Assembly: GCA_009786085.1 (NCBI GenBank)
Contig: WQTW01000006.1
Coordinates: forward strand, 1 to 36,249
Origin: Pseudomonadota bacterium
GTDB lineage: Bacteria > Pseudomonadota > Gammaproteobacteria > Burkholderiales > Casimicrobiaceae
Length of the DNA stretch: 36,249 nucleotides
Direction: 5' to 3'
Positions 24,274 to 33,178 of the stretch are shown here, one piece after another. The stretch's first letter is position 1; each line of letters starts with the position of its first letter. The notes under the pieces were generated by a model that did not search any database, was not told the origin of the DNA, and was given only the letters and a program-made list of their open reading frames with translations. A program made the position numbers and the translations under genes.

Positions 24274-25566
24274 ATGAACGCCTCACCCCACACGCTCGAT
24301 GCTTTGAACACGCTCTCTCACGCAACGGATTACGATCCCGATTCGATGTCGGTCGATAAAGCGCGCGTGTTCATCCGTCAATGTCTGGCGCCGGTGTGTT
24401 CCATCGAGCGCGTTCATTTGCGCGAAGCGCTCGGTCGCGTGCTGGCCGAAAACATCGTCTCGAAGATCGCCGTTCCCGGCTTTGATAATGCCGCGATGGA
24501 CGGTTACGCGTTGCGCTTCGCCGATGTGACGCCCGGCAAGGAAACGCGCTTGCAACGGATCGGCGTCTCGTTCGCCGGTCATCCGTTCGACGGCGAAGTC
24601 GGCGCAGGACAATGCCTGCGCATTTTCACCGGCGCGGTGATGCCGCGCGGCGCGGACACGGTGGTGATGCAGGAGCACACGCGCGAAGAGAACGGCGTTG
24701 CCATTCTCGCGCCCGATGCGGTCACGTCGGAAGGACAAAATCGCCGCTTCGCCGGAGAGGACATCGCCCCCGGCGCAACGGTGTTCACCTGCGGCCAGCG
24801 CCTTCACGCGGCGGAATTGGGCATGCTCGCTTCGCTGGGCGTTGGCGAAGTGTCGGTGTACCGCAAATTGCGCGTCGCCTTCTTCTCCACCGGCGACGAA
24901 CTCATCAGCCTCGGCACACCGCCCACTGCCGGAAAAATCTACGACAGCAACCGCTACGCGCTCTACGGAATGCTGCAACAACTCGGCGTCGAGACAATGG
25001 ATTTGGGCGTCGTCGCCGATCAACCGGAGGCGCTCGAAGCGGCGCTGCTGTCCGCCGCCGATACCGCCGATGTTGTCATCACCACCGGCGGCGTGTCGGT
25101 CGGTGAAGCGGATTTCATCAAAGCCATGCTCGAACGACTGGGCAAAGTGTTGTTCTGGAAAATCGCGATGAAGCCGGGGCGACCGCTCGCTTACGGCATG
25201 ATCGGCGACGCCCATTTCTTCGGCCTGCCCGGTAATCCGGTCAGCGCGATGGCGGTGTTTTATCAGTTCGTCCGCGAGGCGTTGCTGATCCTGCAAGGGC
25301 AAGCGCTGGTGACGCCGCCGCCAACCTTCCGCGCTACGCTGACAGCACCGGTCAAAAAAGCGCCGGGGCGCACTGAATTCCAGCGCGGAACTTGCGAGAT
25401 CAAAGACGGTCAATGTGTCGTCACGCCGATACCGGCGCAGGGTTCCCACATTCTGTCGTCGATGTCGCGCGCCAATTGCTTCATCGTGTTGCCGATGGAT
25501 TCGGGTTCGCAACCCGTCGGCGCGGTCGTTGATGTGCAACCTTTTCATGGCTTGATGACGGAATGA
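24274..25566 (+). CDS. moeA: Molybdopterin molybdenumtransferase MoeA
   Basis: MoeA inserts molybdate into adenylated molybdopterin. The 430-residue length is normal. Visible motifs: VPGFDNAAMDGYALR (active-site region), IFTGAVMPRGADTVVMQE, the domain III substrate loop TTGGVSVGEADF, KIAMKPGRPLAYG and GLPGNPVSAMAVFYQF. The C-terminal domain IV has RTEFQRG and GSHILSSMSRANCFIVLP. No good Shine-Dalgarno precedes the ATG at 24274. It follows brnTA, with a palindromic repeat in the 133-bp gap, so it is probably transcribed partly from brnTA or its own promoter. Confidence 0.97.
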   Translation: MNASPHTLDALNTLSHATDYDPDSMSVDKARVFIRQCLAPVCSIERVHLREALGRVLAENIVSKIAVPGFDNAAMDGYALRFADVTPGKETRLQRIGVSFAGHPFDGEVGAGQCLRIFTGAVMPRGADTVVMQEHTREENGVAILAPDAVTSEGQNRRFAGEDIAPGATVFTCGQRLHAAELGMLASLGVGEVSVYRKLRVAFFSTGDELISLGTPPTAGKIYDSNRYALYGMLQQLGVETMDLGVVADQPEALEAALLSAADTADVVITTGGVSVGEADFIKAMLERLGKVLFWKIAMKPGRPLAYGMIGDAHFFGLPGNPVSAMAVFYQFVREALLILQGQALVTPPPTFRATLTAPVKKAPGRTEFQRGTCEIKDGQCVVTPIPAQGSHILSSMSRANCFIVLPMDSGSQPVGAVVDVQPFHGLMTE

Positions 25567-25589
25567 TTGCCTGAACGCCACGAAGCCGT

Positions 25590-25703
25590 CATCCCCGCGA
25601 AAGCAGGAATGACGAAGTTCTGATCCCTGATCCCTGATCCCTGATCCCTGATCCCTGATCCCTGATCCCTGCCCCCTGATGCCTGATGCCTGATGCCTGA
25701 TGG
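25590..25703. repeat. dRS3-like hairpin and heptanucleotide array upstream of paaK
   Basis: A hairpin CGTCATCCCCGCGAAAGCAGGAATGACG (25590-25617) resembles a single fused end of the NIME-like module. The array follows: seven TGATCCC copies (25621-25669), one TGCCCCC, three TGATGCC copies (25677-25697) and a partial unit. It ends 46 bp before the paaK ATG; TGGTATTAT (25701-25709) at its edge resembles an extended -10. Confidence 0.93.
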
Positions 25704-25749
25704 TATTATTCTGCCTTTAACCCGACCAACGCAAACCGGCTGAGGGCTT

Positions 25750-27057
25750 ATGATTTTTGATGTCGATAACGAAACGCTGCCGCGCGAAGATTTGCAAGCC
25801 CTGCAACTGCGGCGCTTGCAAATCACTGTAGAACGCTGTTACGAAACTGTCCGCTTTTACCGTGAAGCGATGGATGAGCTGGAAGTCAAGCCTCATCACA
25901 TCCAGTCTTTGCGCGACGTGAAACTTCTGCCGTTCACCAAGAAAGAGCAATTACGCGACAACTATCCTTTCGGGATGTTCGCCGTTCCGACCGATCAGGT
26001 GGTTCGTGTCCATGCTTCGTCGGGCACTTCCGGAAAACCCATCGTTGTCGGTTATACCCGCCGCGATGTCGCGCATTGGGCGCATATGATGGCGCGTTCG
26101 TTGAGCGCAGCAGGCTTGCGCCCCGGCGACCGTCTGCACAACGCTTACGGCTATGGGTTGTTCACCGGCGGGCTGGGGTTGCATTACGGCGCGGAAGCGT
26201 TGGGCGTGATGGTGGTTCCGGTGTCGAGCGGACAAACACAAAGACAGATCATGCTGTTGAACGATTTTGAAGCAACGGCCCTAAGCTGCACCCCGTCTTA
26301 TGCGCTCAATATCGCTGAAGAAGCCGAAACGCTCAACGTCGATTTGCGCAAACTCCCGCTGCGGGTCGGCCTGTTCGGCGCCGAACCCTGGAGCGAGGAG
26401 ATGCGTTACGAGCTGGAATCCCGCCTTCACATCGACGCGCTCGATATCTACGGCCTGACCGAGATGATGGGACCCGGCGTCGGCATCGAATGTCTGGAAG
26501 GAAAGCGCGGCTTGCATCTGTGGGAAGATCATTTCCTGGTCGAGTGTGTCGATGTCGATACCGGCGAACCGTTGCCTTACGGCGAGCAAGGTGAAATCGC
26601 CATCACGTCGCTGACCAAAGAGGCATTCCCGCTTCTGCGTTTCCGCACCCGCGACATTTCCGTGCTGGACGCCGCGCCCTGTAAATGCGGTCGCACCCAT
26701 GTGCGCATGCGCCGGGTTTCGGGACGTTCCGACGACATGCTGATCATTCGCGGCGTCAATGTTTTCCCGACGCAAGTCGAAGCCATTTTGATGCGCACCG
26801 AAACGCTCTCGCCGTTCTATCAAATCGAAGTCGCCCGAGAAGGATTCCTGGATTCGATGGTCGTCAACGTCGAAGCCAGCCCGCCGCTCTACGCCAAAGG
26901 CCAGGAATTCATGGATCGGGTCGCCGCCAAAGTGCAGAAAGACCTGAAAGACTTTATCGGTGTCTCCTGCCGCGTCCTGATCCATCCGACCGGTACGGTC
27001 GAGCGCTCGATGGGTAAAGCCGTGCGGGTCATCGACCATCGCAAGAAAATGGCGTAA
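25750..27057 (+). CDS. paaK: Phenylacetate-CoA ligase PaaK
   Basis: PaaK is an ATP-dependent, AMP-forming ligase that activates phenylacetate (or related aryl-acetates) to the CoA thioester. The 435-residue protein has the short PaaK-type AMP-binding fold: SSGTSGKPIVVGYT (P-loop-like), DIYGLTEMMGPGVGIEC, TSLTKEAFPLLRFRTRDI, then the C-terminal lid domain with SGRSDDMLIIRGVNVFPTQVE. Its placement 46 bp before iorAB suggests it activates aryl-acetates generated from indolepyruvate or phenylpyruvate, or works in the reverse context. GAGGG precedes the ATG at 25750. The IorAB context is more like anaerobic aryl-amino-acid metabolism than the aerobic paa operon, none of whose epoxidase genes is present here. 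Confidence 0.95.
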   Translation: MIFDVDNETLPREDLQALQLRRLQITVERCYETVRFYREAMDELEVKPHHIQSLRDVKLLPFTKKEQLRDNYPFGMFAVPTDQVVRVHASSGTSGKPIVVGYTRRDVAHWAHMMARSLSAAGLRPGDRLHNAYGYGLFTGGLGLHYGAEALGVMVVPVSSGQTQRQIMLLNDFEATALSCTPSYALNIAEEAETLNVDLRKLPLRVGLFGAEPWSEEMRYELESRLHIDALDIYGLTEMMGPGVGIECLEGKRGLHLWEDHFLVECVDVDTGEPLPYGEQGEIAITSLTKEAFPLLRFRTRDISVLDAAPCKCGRTHVRMRRVSGRSDDMLIIRGVNVFPTQVEAILMRTETLSPFYQIEVAREGFLDSMVVNVEASPPLYAKGQEFMDRVAAKVQKDLKDFIGVSCRVLIHPTGTVERSMGKAVRVIDHRKKMA

Positions 27058-27103
27058 GCACGATTCGCTCACATTCATCCAAAACTGATCAAGGGAAAAA
27101 ACG

Positions 27104-29023
27104 TTGAATCCGAAACTGTTGACTCCTCCTGCCGCCGGCTCGCGTCTGCTGATGTCCGGCAATGAAGCCGTCGCTCGCGCTGTCTGGGAATCCGGCGCGC
27201 GTGTCGCCGCCGCCTATCCCGGTACGCCCTCGACGGAAATCCTCGAAAACCTGGCGTTCTATCCCGATCTCTACGCCGAATGGTCGGTGAATGAAAAAGT
27301 GTCGCTGGAAGTGGCGATCGGCGCTTCACTCGCCGGTGCGCGCGGATTTTGCGCGATGAAACACGTCGGTCTGAACGTCGCTTCCGACGCGCTGATGACG
27401 CTGACGCTGACCGGCGTTGTCGGCGGTCTGGTGATCGCCGTGGCGGACGACGTTGGCTTCTCCTCGTCGCAAAACGAACAGGATTCGCGTTACTGGGGAC
27501 GCTTCGGCCATCTGCCCGTTCTCGAGCCTTCCGATTCCCAGGAAGCTTACGCGATGACGCTCGAAGCGTTCACGATTTCGGAAACCTACAACACGCCGGT
27601 GATCCTGCGCATGACCACGCGGATCAACCACGTCAAATGCCTGATGACCGTCGGCGAACGCAAACCGCATCGCGTGGCCGACAGCTTCACCAAAGACCCG
27701 CGCCGTTGGGTGATGGTTCCCGGCAACGCGCAACACCATGTGCCGAAAATGCTGGCGCGTGACAAAGCGCTGGCCGCTGCGACCGCCAACAGCCCGCTCA
27801 ACCGTTTTGAACCGGGCAGCGATGCCCGTCTGGGCTTCATCACTTCCGGCGCCGCGTACATGCACGTTCGTGAAGCCTTCCCGAACGCGCCGATTCTCAA
27901 GCTCGGCTTCTCCCATCCGCTTCCGATTGATCTGGTGCGCGAACTGGCCGGCAAAGTTGAAAAACTGGTCGTGGCCGAAGAAACCGAACCTCTGGTGGAA
28001 ACCGAAATCAAGGCGCACGGTATCGCTGTTCACGGCAAAGATTTGTTGCCTGCGCATGGCGAACTCTCGCCGACGGTTTTACGCAAAGGATTGGCGCCTT
28101 TGCTCGGCCAGACAACGGAAGCAGAGGCAGCCCCGAGCATCAGTCCACAAACGGGACAACGCGCGGCGCTGGACGTCTTCCCGCGTCCGCCGACCATGTG
28201 TCCCGCCTGTCCGCATATGGGCGTGTTTTATACACTTTCACAACTGCGCAACGTCAACATTGCCGGCGATATCGGCTGCTACACCCTGGGAGCAGGCCAC
28301 CCCTGGAAGTCGCTGGACACCTGCATCTCGATGGGCGCTGCAATGGGCGTCGCGCTCGGGATGGACAAAGCGCGCGGCCCTGGAGACGAGGACAAAAAAA
28401 TCGTCGCGGTGATCGGCGATTCCACCTTCCTCCACATGGGCATGCAAGGGCTGCTCGACATTGCCTACAATCGCGGCAACGTCACCGTTCTCCTTCTCGA
28501 CAACCGCACCGTCGGCATGACCGGCGGTCAGGAAAACCCGGGCAGTGGCCGCAACCTTCATGGCGCCCCCACACCGCGCGTCGATTTTCCCAAACTGGTC
28601 GAAGCGTTGGGCATCGCGCCGGATCGCATTCACGTCGTCGATCCCTATCAATTGCCGGTGCTCTTCAAAACACTGCGACAAGAAACGAAAACACCGGGGC
28701 CGTCCGTCATCATCACCAATCAACCCTGCGTGTTGACCGACTACTACAAAGTCTTGACGCCTTACGAAGTCGATGAACCGCTGTGTACCGGCTGCGGCAA
28801 CTGCGTCGAAGTCGGCTGTCCGGCGATCCACGTGACGCGCCGCGAAAAAGCGATCAAACCGTCAGGCAAAGAAGTCGAACTCGCCTTCGCCCGCATTGAC
28901 ACCGTCGCTTGCACCGGCTGCGACCTCTGCGAAAAAACCTGCGCGCCCAAAGCCATCCGCCACGTCCCGACGTCTCGAGCGCCCGTAAAAACCGTCGGGC
29001 TCGTCGATGTCTCCGGAGAATAA
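27104..29023 (+). CDS. iorA: Indolepyruvate ferredoxin oxidoreductase, alpha subunit IorA
   Basis: IorA is the TPP- and iron-sulfur-containing large subunit that oxidatively decarboxylates aryl-pyruvates (indolepyruvate, phenylpyruvate) to aryl-acetyl-CoA, reducing ferredoxin. In the 639 residues, the N-terminal pyruvate-ferredoxin-oxidoreductase-type domain (YPGTPSTEILENL, WSVNEKVSLEVAIGAS) precedes the TPP-binding domain. That domain has PPTMCPACPHMG near residue 361, GDIGCYTLGAG, GDSTFLHMG and LLDNRTVGMTGGQENPG. Two ferredoxin-like [4Fe-4S] motifs close the protein: CTGCGNCVEVGCP (about 560) and CTGCDLCEKTCAP (about 603). The start is TTG with AAGGG 8 bases upstream. It overlaps nothing and lies 2 bp before iorB. 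Confidence 0.96.
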   Translation: MNPKLLTPPAAGSRLLMSGNEAVARAVWESGARVAAAYPGTPSTEILENLAFYPDLYAEWSVNEKVSLEVAIGASLAGARGFCAMKHVGLNVASDALMTLTLTGVVGGLVIAVADDVGFSSSQNEQDSRYWGRFGHLPVLEPSDSQEAYAMTLEAFTISETYNTPVILRMTTRINHVKCLMTVGERKPHRVADSFTKDPRRWVMVPGNAQHHVPKMLARDKALAAATANSPLNRFEPGSDARLGFITSGAAYMHVREAFPNAPILKLGFSHPLPIDLVRELAGKVEKLVVAEETEPLVETEIKAHGIAVHGKDLLPAHGELSPTVLRKGLAPLLGQTTEAEAAPSISPQTGQRAALDVFPRPPTMCPACPHMGVFYTLSQLRNVNIAGDIGCYTLGAGHPWKSLDTCISMGAAMGVALGMDKARGPGDEDKKIVAVIGDSTFLHMGMQGLLDIAYNRGNVTVLLLDNRTVGMTGGQENPGSGRNLHGAPTPRVDFPKLVEALGIAPDRIHVVDPYQLPVLFKTLRQETKTPGPSVIITNQPCVLTDYYKVLTPYEVDEPLCTGCGNCVEVGCPAIHVTRREKAIKPSGKEVELAFARIDTVACTGCDLCEKTCAPKAIRHVPTSRAPVKTVGLVDVSGE

Positions 29024-29025
29024 CC

Positions 29026-29625
29026 ATGACCAACAACCCACAAATCGTCAATATTCTCGTCGTCGGCGTCGGTGGACAAGGCGTGATGACCGCCTCCGAA
29101 GTTTTGTGCGAAGCGGCAATCCTGCAAGGCTTCGACGCCAAAAAAACCGAAATGGCCGGCATGTCGCAGCGCGGCGGCGTCGTGTCTTCCCATGTGCGTT
29201 TCGGCCCCAAAATTTACTCGCCGGAAATCGCCCGTGGCGAAGCCGATGTCCTCGTCGCCTTTGAGGCCGCCGAAGCCATGCGCTGGTGCCATTACCTGCG
29301 CCCGAACGGCGTCGCCATGGTCAACCGCCTCCGGCTGGAACCGCCGATCGTCTCGCTCGGGCTTTACCCCTACCCGCACCACCCCGTCGAAGACATCCGC
29401 AAAAACAACGTGCGCGTTTACGACTTCGACGGCACCGCCATCGCCCTTGAACTGGGCGACAAGCGACTCGTCAACACCGTGATGATGGGCGCCATCTCCG
29501 AAAACCTGCCGTTCGCGCCGGAAGTCCTCAAAGAACGCATCGTCGAACGGTTCCGCGCCAAAAAACCGGCGCTCGCCGAACTGAACGCACAGGCGTTCGA
29601 TCGTGGCCGCGCGGCAGCGTGTTGA
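29026..29625 (+). CDS. iorB: Indolepyruvate oxidoreductase, beta subunit IorB
   Basis: IorB is the small, POR-gamma-type subunit that pairs with IorA. The 199-residue product begins VNILVVGVGGQGVMTASEVL, the conserved gamma-domain glycine-rich motif, followed by KKTEMAGMSQRGGVVSSHVRFG. Then come DVLVAFEAAEAMRW and NTVMMGAISENLPF, all standard for IorB. The ATG at 29026 has GGAG 7 bases upstream inside the end of iorA; the stop-start gap is 2 bp, so translation is coupled. A strong terminator follows at 29719. Confidence 0.96.
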   Translation: MTNNPQIVNILVVGVGGQGVMTASEVLCEAAILQGFDAKKTEMAGMSQRGGVVSSHVRFGPKIYSPEIARGEADVLVAFEAAEAMRWCHYLRPNGVAMVNRLRLEPPIVSLGLYPYPHHPVEDIRKNNVRVYDFDGTAIALELGDKRLVNTVMMGAISENLPFAPEVLKERIVERFRAKKPALAELNAQAFDRGRAAAC

Positions 29626-29675
29626 TGTGGGATTTATAGGTCGTGGTGAGTGCAGCGAACCGCGACGGTTCTTAA

Positions 29676-30160
29676 CCGCAAAGAACGCAAAGAAAAAAAT
29701 CATCATTCTGCGCGTGTAGGGGCAGGTTTCAAACCTGCCCTTTTTTTTGGCCTCACGCGAAGCCGCAAAGCCGCGAAGAAACGGCAAGCCCGCTTTCCAA
29801 AGGGGGTGCCCACCGAAGGCGGGCGGGGGTTTGAAACCCCTTCCCCCGCTTGCGGGGGAAGAGCCTGTCCTCGCGAAAGCGGGGATTGGGATGGGGGTAT
29901 CAGGAATCAGAGGTCAGGGATCAGAAAAAATTTGCAACAAAGAACGCAAAGAAACGCATAGAGCGCAAAGAAAAAAGCCACCATCCCGCGCGACGCGAAG
30001 CGGCGTCGCAGAATCCAAACCCTCTCCCCTTGCGGGAGAGGGGAACATTTTTCTCCGCGTGAACGTAAGAAGGGCGGGTTTGAAACCCGCCCCTACAAAA
30101 CCATGGCTTCGCGTGAAGAGGTTTTTCTGATACCTGATATCTGACCTCTGATACTTGACA
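29676..30160. repeat. Repeat-filled gap between iorB and orn
   Basis: The 538-bp gap holds no supported gene. It contains 'ccgcaaagaacgcaaag' boxes (29676-29697 and 29937-29972), 'gggtttgaaaccc' palindromes (29823-29839 and 30071-30095), a CTCTCCCCTTGCGGGAGAGG palindrome (30021-30040), and degenerate heptads at 29898-29925 and 30127-30160. Confidence 0.85.
29719..29748 (+). terminator. Rho-independent terminator of paaK-iorAB
   Basis: GGGCAGGTTT (29720-29729), a C, then AAACCTGCCC (29731-29740) followed by eight T. Strong stem plus U-run, about 94 bp after the iorB stop. The stem itself belongs to the local GGGTTTGAAACCC repeat family. Confidence 0.8.
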
Positions 30161-30163
30161 CCC

Positions 30164-30706
30164 CTACCTGATAAAATGCTCCCGATAATATTTCAACTCA
30201 TCAATGGATTCATACACATCGGCCAGCGCTTCGTGTTTGGAATCCTTATTAAAGCCGCGCGCAATCTCCGGCTGCCAACGGCGGCACAGTTCTTTCAGCG
30301 TTGAAACATCCAAATTGCGGTAATGAAAGAACGCTTCCAGTTGCGGCATCCAGCGCGCGAGAAAACGGCGATCCTGACAAATGCTGTTGCCGCACATCGG
30401 CGAGGTTTGCGCGGTGACGTGTTCGTTCAAAAACGCCAGCGCCTGCGCTTCGATATCGGTTTCCGACAGCGTGGATGCTTTGACGCGATCGATCAACCCC
30501 GAACGCCCGTGCATGCTCTGGTTCCAGGCATCCATCGCCGCCAGCACGGCATCGTCCTGATACACCGCCCATACCGGCGCTTCCGCCACGACGTTCAATG
30601 CAGCATCGGTCACCACCATCGCCACTTCCAGAATCCGGTCGGAATCAGGTTGCAAACCGGTCATTTCGAGATCCAGCCAGATCAAACGGTCATCGGCAGC
30701 CGCCAT
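30164..30706 (-). CDS. orn: Oligoribonuclease Orn
   Basis: Orn is the DEDDh 3'-5' exoribonuclease that degrades di- to pentaribonucleotides, including pGpG, the end product of c-di-GMP breakdown. The 180-residue length is normal. It begins [20 protein letters not shown] (first Asp/Glu of DEDD), with [32 protein letters not shown] and the DEDDh end [29 protein letters not shown] lies 6 bases before the ATG at 30706; the frame upstream to 30793 has no such site. It is divergent from the M48 peptidase, a typical betaproteobacterial arrangement. Confidence 0.97.
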   Translation of the reverse strand: MAAADDRLIWLDLEMTGLQPDSDRILEVAMVVTDAALNVVAEAPVWAVYQDDAVLAAMDAWNQSMHGRSGLIDRVKASTLSETDIEAQALAFLNEHVTAQTSPMCGNSICQDRRFLARWMPQLEAFFHYRNLDVSTLKELCRRWQPEIARGFNKDSKHEALADVYESIDELKYYREHFIR

Positions 30707-30821
30707 GTTTGCCTCCCGCTCGCTTTTTGCCGCCTCTTTTCGTCCCCCATACCCACATCGCGCCGCCTCTTCAAGTACAATGAATGTTTTCATTGTCGCA
30801 TATTCTTCCGGTCGTTACGTC

Positions 30822-32081
30822 ATGTTGTGGTTTACCGTTGTTTTTCTTGCTGCGTTGTTGCTGATGCTGGTGCTGCGTCATTGGCTGTCGCTGCGCCAGT
30901 GCCGCCATGTCGCCGCGCACCGCGGTGCTGTCCCCGCCGCGTTTGCCGAGCGCATCGCCCTGCCCGCCCACCAGAAAGCCGCCGATTACACGCTCGCCAA
31001 ACACGCTTTGGGGCGTATCGAGGTTTTTGTCGATGCGGTGATCCTGCTTGTCTGGACGCTGGGAGGCGGCCTGGCTTTGTTGATGACCGTCACAGGCGAA
31101 TTGCCCATCGGCGCACTGTGGCAGGATGTCACGCTTCTTCTCGCGGTCACACTGATCGGCGGTATTCTCGGATTGCCGTTTTCTTATTACAGCACTTTCG
31201 GGATCGAAGCGCGTTTCGGTTTCAATCGCACCAGCCGCGCCCTGTGGTTTGTTGATCTCCTCAAAAGCACGCTGTTGTCGCTGCTCATCGGCGTCCCGCT
31301 GATCGCATTGCTGCTGTGGCTGATGCGCGTGTCGGGGTCGTTGTGGTGGCTGTGGGCCTGGTTCGTTTTCATGGGATTTCAGTTGTTGATGCTGGTCATC
31401 TATCCGACGCTGATTGCGCCGCTGTTCAACAAATTTGAGCCGCTTCCCGAAGGCGCGACGCGCACCCGCATCGAGGCGCTGCTTGCCCGTTGCGGTTTCA
31501 CCGCCAGCGGTTTGTTCGTGATGGACGGCAGCCGCCGGAGCAGCCACGGCAATGCGTACTTCACCGGCCTCGGCCGCGCCAAGCGCGTCGTGTTTTTCGA
31601 CACGCTGTTCAATCGACTGGACGAAGATGAAATCGAAGCCGTGCTGGCGCATGAATTGGGACATTTCAAACGCCACCACATTAAAAAACGCATCGTTTTT
31701 TCGGCCCTGTTGTCGCTGACGTTTCTGGCGTTGCTGGCCTGGCTGATGCAACAGCCCTGGTTTTACAACGGCCTCGGCATTCCCGCCGATCAAGTGAGCG
31801 CGGCCATGTTGCGCCCGGGCGTCGCGTTGGCGTTGTTCATGCTGGTGTTGCCGGTATTCATCTTTTTGCTGACACCGCTGGGCGCGGTTTACTCACGTCG
31901 TCACGAATTTGAGGCCGACGCCTATGCCGCCACCCATGCTTCCGCCGCCGCGCTGGAACAGGCGCTGGTGCGTTTGTACGAGGACAACGCCGCAACATTG
32001 ACGCCCGACCCGATTCATTCGGCGTTTTACGATTCGCATCCGCCGGCGGCGATCCGGATTGCGCGCCTGCGCGCCCTGTAG
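30822..32081 (+). CDS. M48-family membrane metallopeptidase (Ste24/CAAX type)
   Basis: This 419-residue inner-membrane zinc peptidase has about six to seven hydrophobic spans. The zinc site is HELGHFKRHH (HExxH), with the third ligand in EFEADAYAA. NAYFTGLGRAKRVVFFDTLF before it is typical of Ste24-like M48A peptidases, and GNAYF aligns the substrate strand. The N-terminal M48_N region includes FSYYSTFGIEARFGFNRTSRALWFVDLLK. Homologues are thought to act in membrane-protein quality control; the bacterial substrate is not known. I chose ATG 30822 (MLWFTVVF); ATG 30780 is an alternative adding 14 residues. Orn upstream and rsgA downstream match the conserved order. Confidence 0.93.
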   Translation: MLWFTVVFLAALLLMLVLRHWLSLRQCRHVAAHRGAVPAAFAERIALPAHQKAADYTLAKHALGRIEVFVDAVILLVWTLGGGLALLMTVTGELPIGALWQDVTLLLAVTLIGGILGLPFSYYSTFGIEARFGFNRTSRALWFVDLLKSTLLSLLIGVPLIALLLWLMRVSGSLWWLWAWFVFMGFQLLMLVIYPTLIAPLFNKFEPLPEGATRTRIEALLARCGFTASGLFVMDGSRRSSHGNAYFTGLGRAKRVVFFDTLFNRLDEDEIEAVLAHELGHFKRHHIKKRIVFSALLSLTFLALLAWLMQQPWFYNGLGIPADQVSAAMLRPGVALALFMLVLPVFIFLLTPLGAVYSRRHEFEADAYAATHASAAALEQALVRLYEDNAATLTPDPIHSAFYDSHPPAAIRIARLRAL

Positions 32082-32241
32082 GGTGGGCAAAGCGAAGCGT
32101 ACCCACCAAAAACAATCAATCGCAAAGAACGCAAAAATGTGTCAACAGACCTTAGCGCATTCTCGGTTGGGTTTTGCACGCTCCCGTGCGACGCCGCCTT
32201 GTTCCCTCCCCTTCAAGGGGAGGGTCAGGGTGGGGATGGGG
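32080..32241. repeat. Repeat fragments upstream of rsgA
   Basis: GTAGGGTGGGCAAAGCGAAGCGTACCCACC starts at 32080 across the peptidase stop codon. It is followed by an 'atcgcaaagaacgcaaa' box (32119-32136) and the CCCTCCCCTTCAAGGGGAGGG palindrome (32205-32225) with its GGTGGGGATGGGG suffix. These occupy most of the 198-bp gap before the likely rsgA start. Confidence 0.85.
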
Positions 32242-32279
32242 TTGCTTGCCTTATACATCTTAGTCCAAACCGCGCTGAC

Positions 32280-33170
32280 GTGACCGCTCCCAAGACATTG
32301 CACGGCTTGGTCGTCGAAACCTTTCGACGCCATTACACAGTGATGCTCGACAGCGGCGACCGTCTCGACTGCGTTTTGAAAGGACGAAACACGACACTGG
32401 CCTGCGGTGATGAAGTGGAAGTCGAACACATCCGCGGCGGCGGCGTCATCACGGCGTTAAAGCCTCGGCAAAATCTTTTTTACCGCTCCGACGCCATTCG
32501 TCAAAAACTGATCGCCGCCAACGCGACCCAGATTCTCGGTGTTGTCGCACCCGATATCGCGCTCGACGAAATGCTGCTCAACCGCTGGATCGTCGCCGCC
32601 GAAGCTGCGCGTTGCCGCTTCGTGCTGATCGCCAACAAGCGCGATCTTTCCGGCTTTTCCTCTCTGCGCGAACGCCTCAAACCGTACGAAGCACTCGGCT
32701 ATCCGGTCGTCGAAACCTGCGCCAAAAACGATGTGACCGCGCTTTGTCCCTGGCTGGAACAACAACAAAGCGTTCTGATCGGTCAATCGGGCATGGGGAA
32801 GTCAACATTGATCAACGCGCTTTTTCCCGACGCACGCAGCGAAACCGCAGCGGTGTCGAAAGCACTCGGCAGCGGCAAACACACGACGACCTCCGCAACA
32901 CTGTACCCGTTACCGCTGCCGTTGCCATCATCCCGCTCCGGCTGGATCATCGACATTCCGGGCATGAAAGTTTTTGGACTGGCGCACCTGACGCCGGATG
33001 AACTGACCGCCGCCTTCAAAGACATCGCGCCGCTCGTCGCGCATTGCCGCTTCCGTGATTGCCGACACGACAAAGAACCCGGCTGCGCCGTGCAGAAAGC
33101 GTTGCACGAAGGCGGCATTCACCCCAAGCGCCTCGAACTGCTGCAAACGCTGATTCGTGAGTCGGCTTAA
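32280..33170 (+). CDS. rsgA: Ribosome small-subunit GTPase RsgA
   Basis: RsgA is a circularly permuted GTPase that aids late 30S assembly. About 296 residues from GTG 32280, the usual betaproteobacterial length. An N-terminal OB fold (GLVVETFRRHYTVML, DSGDRLDCVLKGR) precedes the permuted G motifs: NKRDL (G4), GQSGMGKSTLINAL (G1, about residue 167), GSGKHTTTSA (G2) and DIPGMKVFGL (G3). The C-terminal zinc region is HCRFRDCRHDKEPGCAV. The start is uncertain: an open frame extends to 32139 through palindromic repeat DNA, but those residues (PPLQGEGQGGDG) are repeat-derived. No Shine-Dalgarno is seen before 32280. Confidence 0.93.
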   Translation: MTAPKTLHGLVVETFRRHYTVMLDSGDRLDCVLKGRNTTLACGDEVEVEHIRGGGVITALKPRQNLFYRSDAIRQKLIAANATQILGVVAPDIALDEMLLNRWIVAAEAARCRFVLIANKRDLSGFSSLRERLKPYEALGYPVVETCAKNDVTALCPWLEQQQSVLIGQSGMGKSTLINALFPDARSETAAVSKALGSGKHTTTSATLYPLPLPLPSSRSGWIIDIPGMKVFGLAHLTPDELTAAFKDIAPLVAHCRFRDCRHDKEPGCAVQKALHEGGIHPKRLELLQTLIRESA

Positions 33171-33178
33171 AATCGTTT

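Noticed and set aside
24283-25581. 432-codon minus-strand open frame opposite moeA
   Set aside because: It mirrors MoeA codon by codon in extent and has biased composition, no motif and no ribosome site.
29650-30130. Two small plus-strand genes in the iorB-orn gap
   Set aside because: Their predicted products consist of repeat-derived motifs (KERKEKN, PLPPLAGEE, NPLPLRERG) with no domain or ribosome site.
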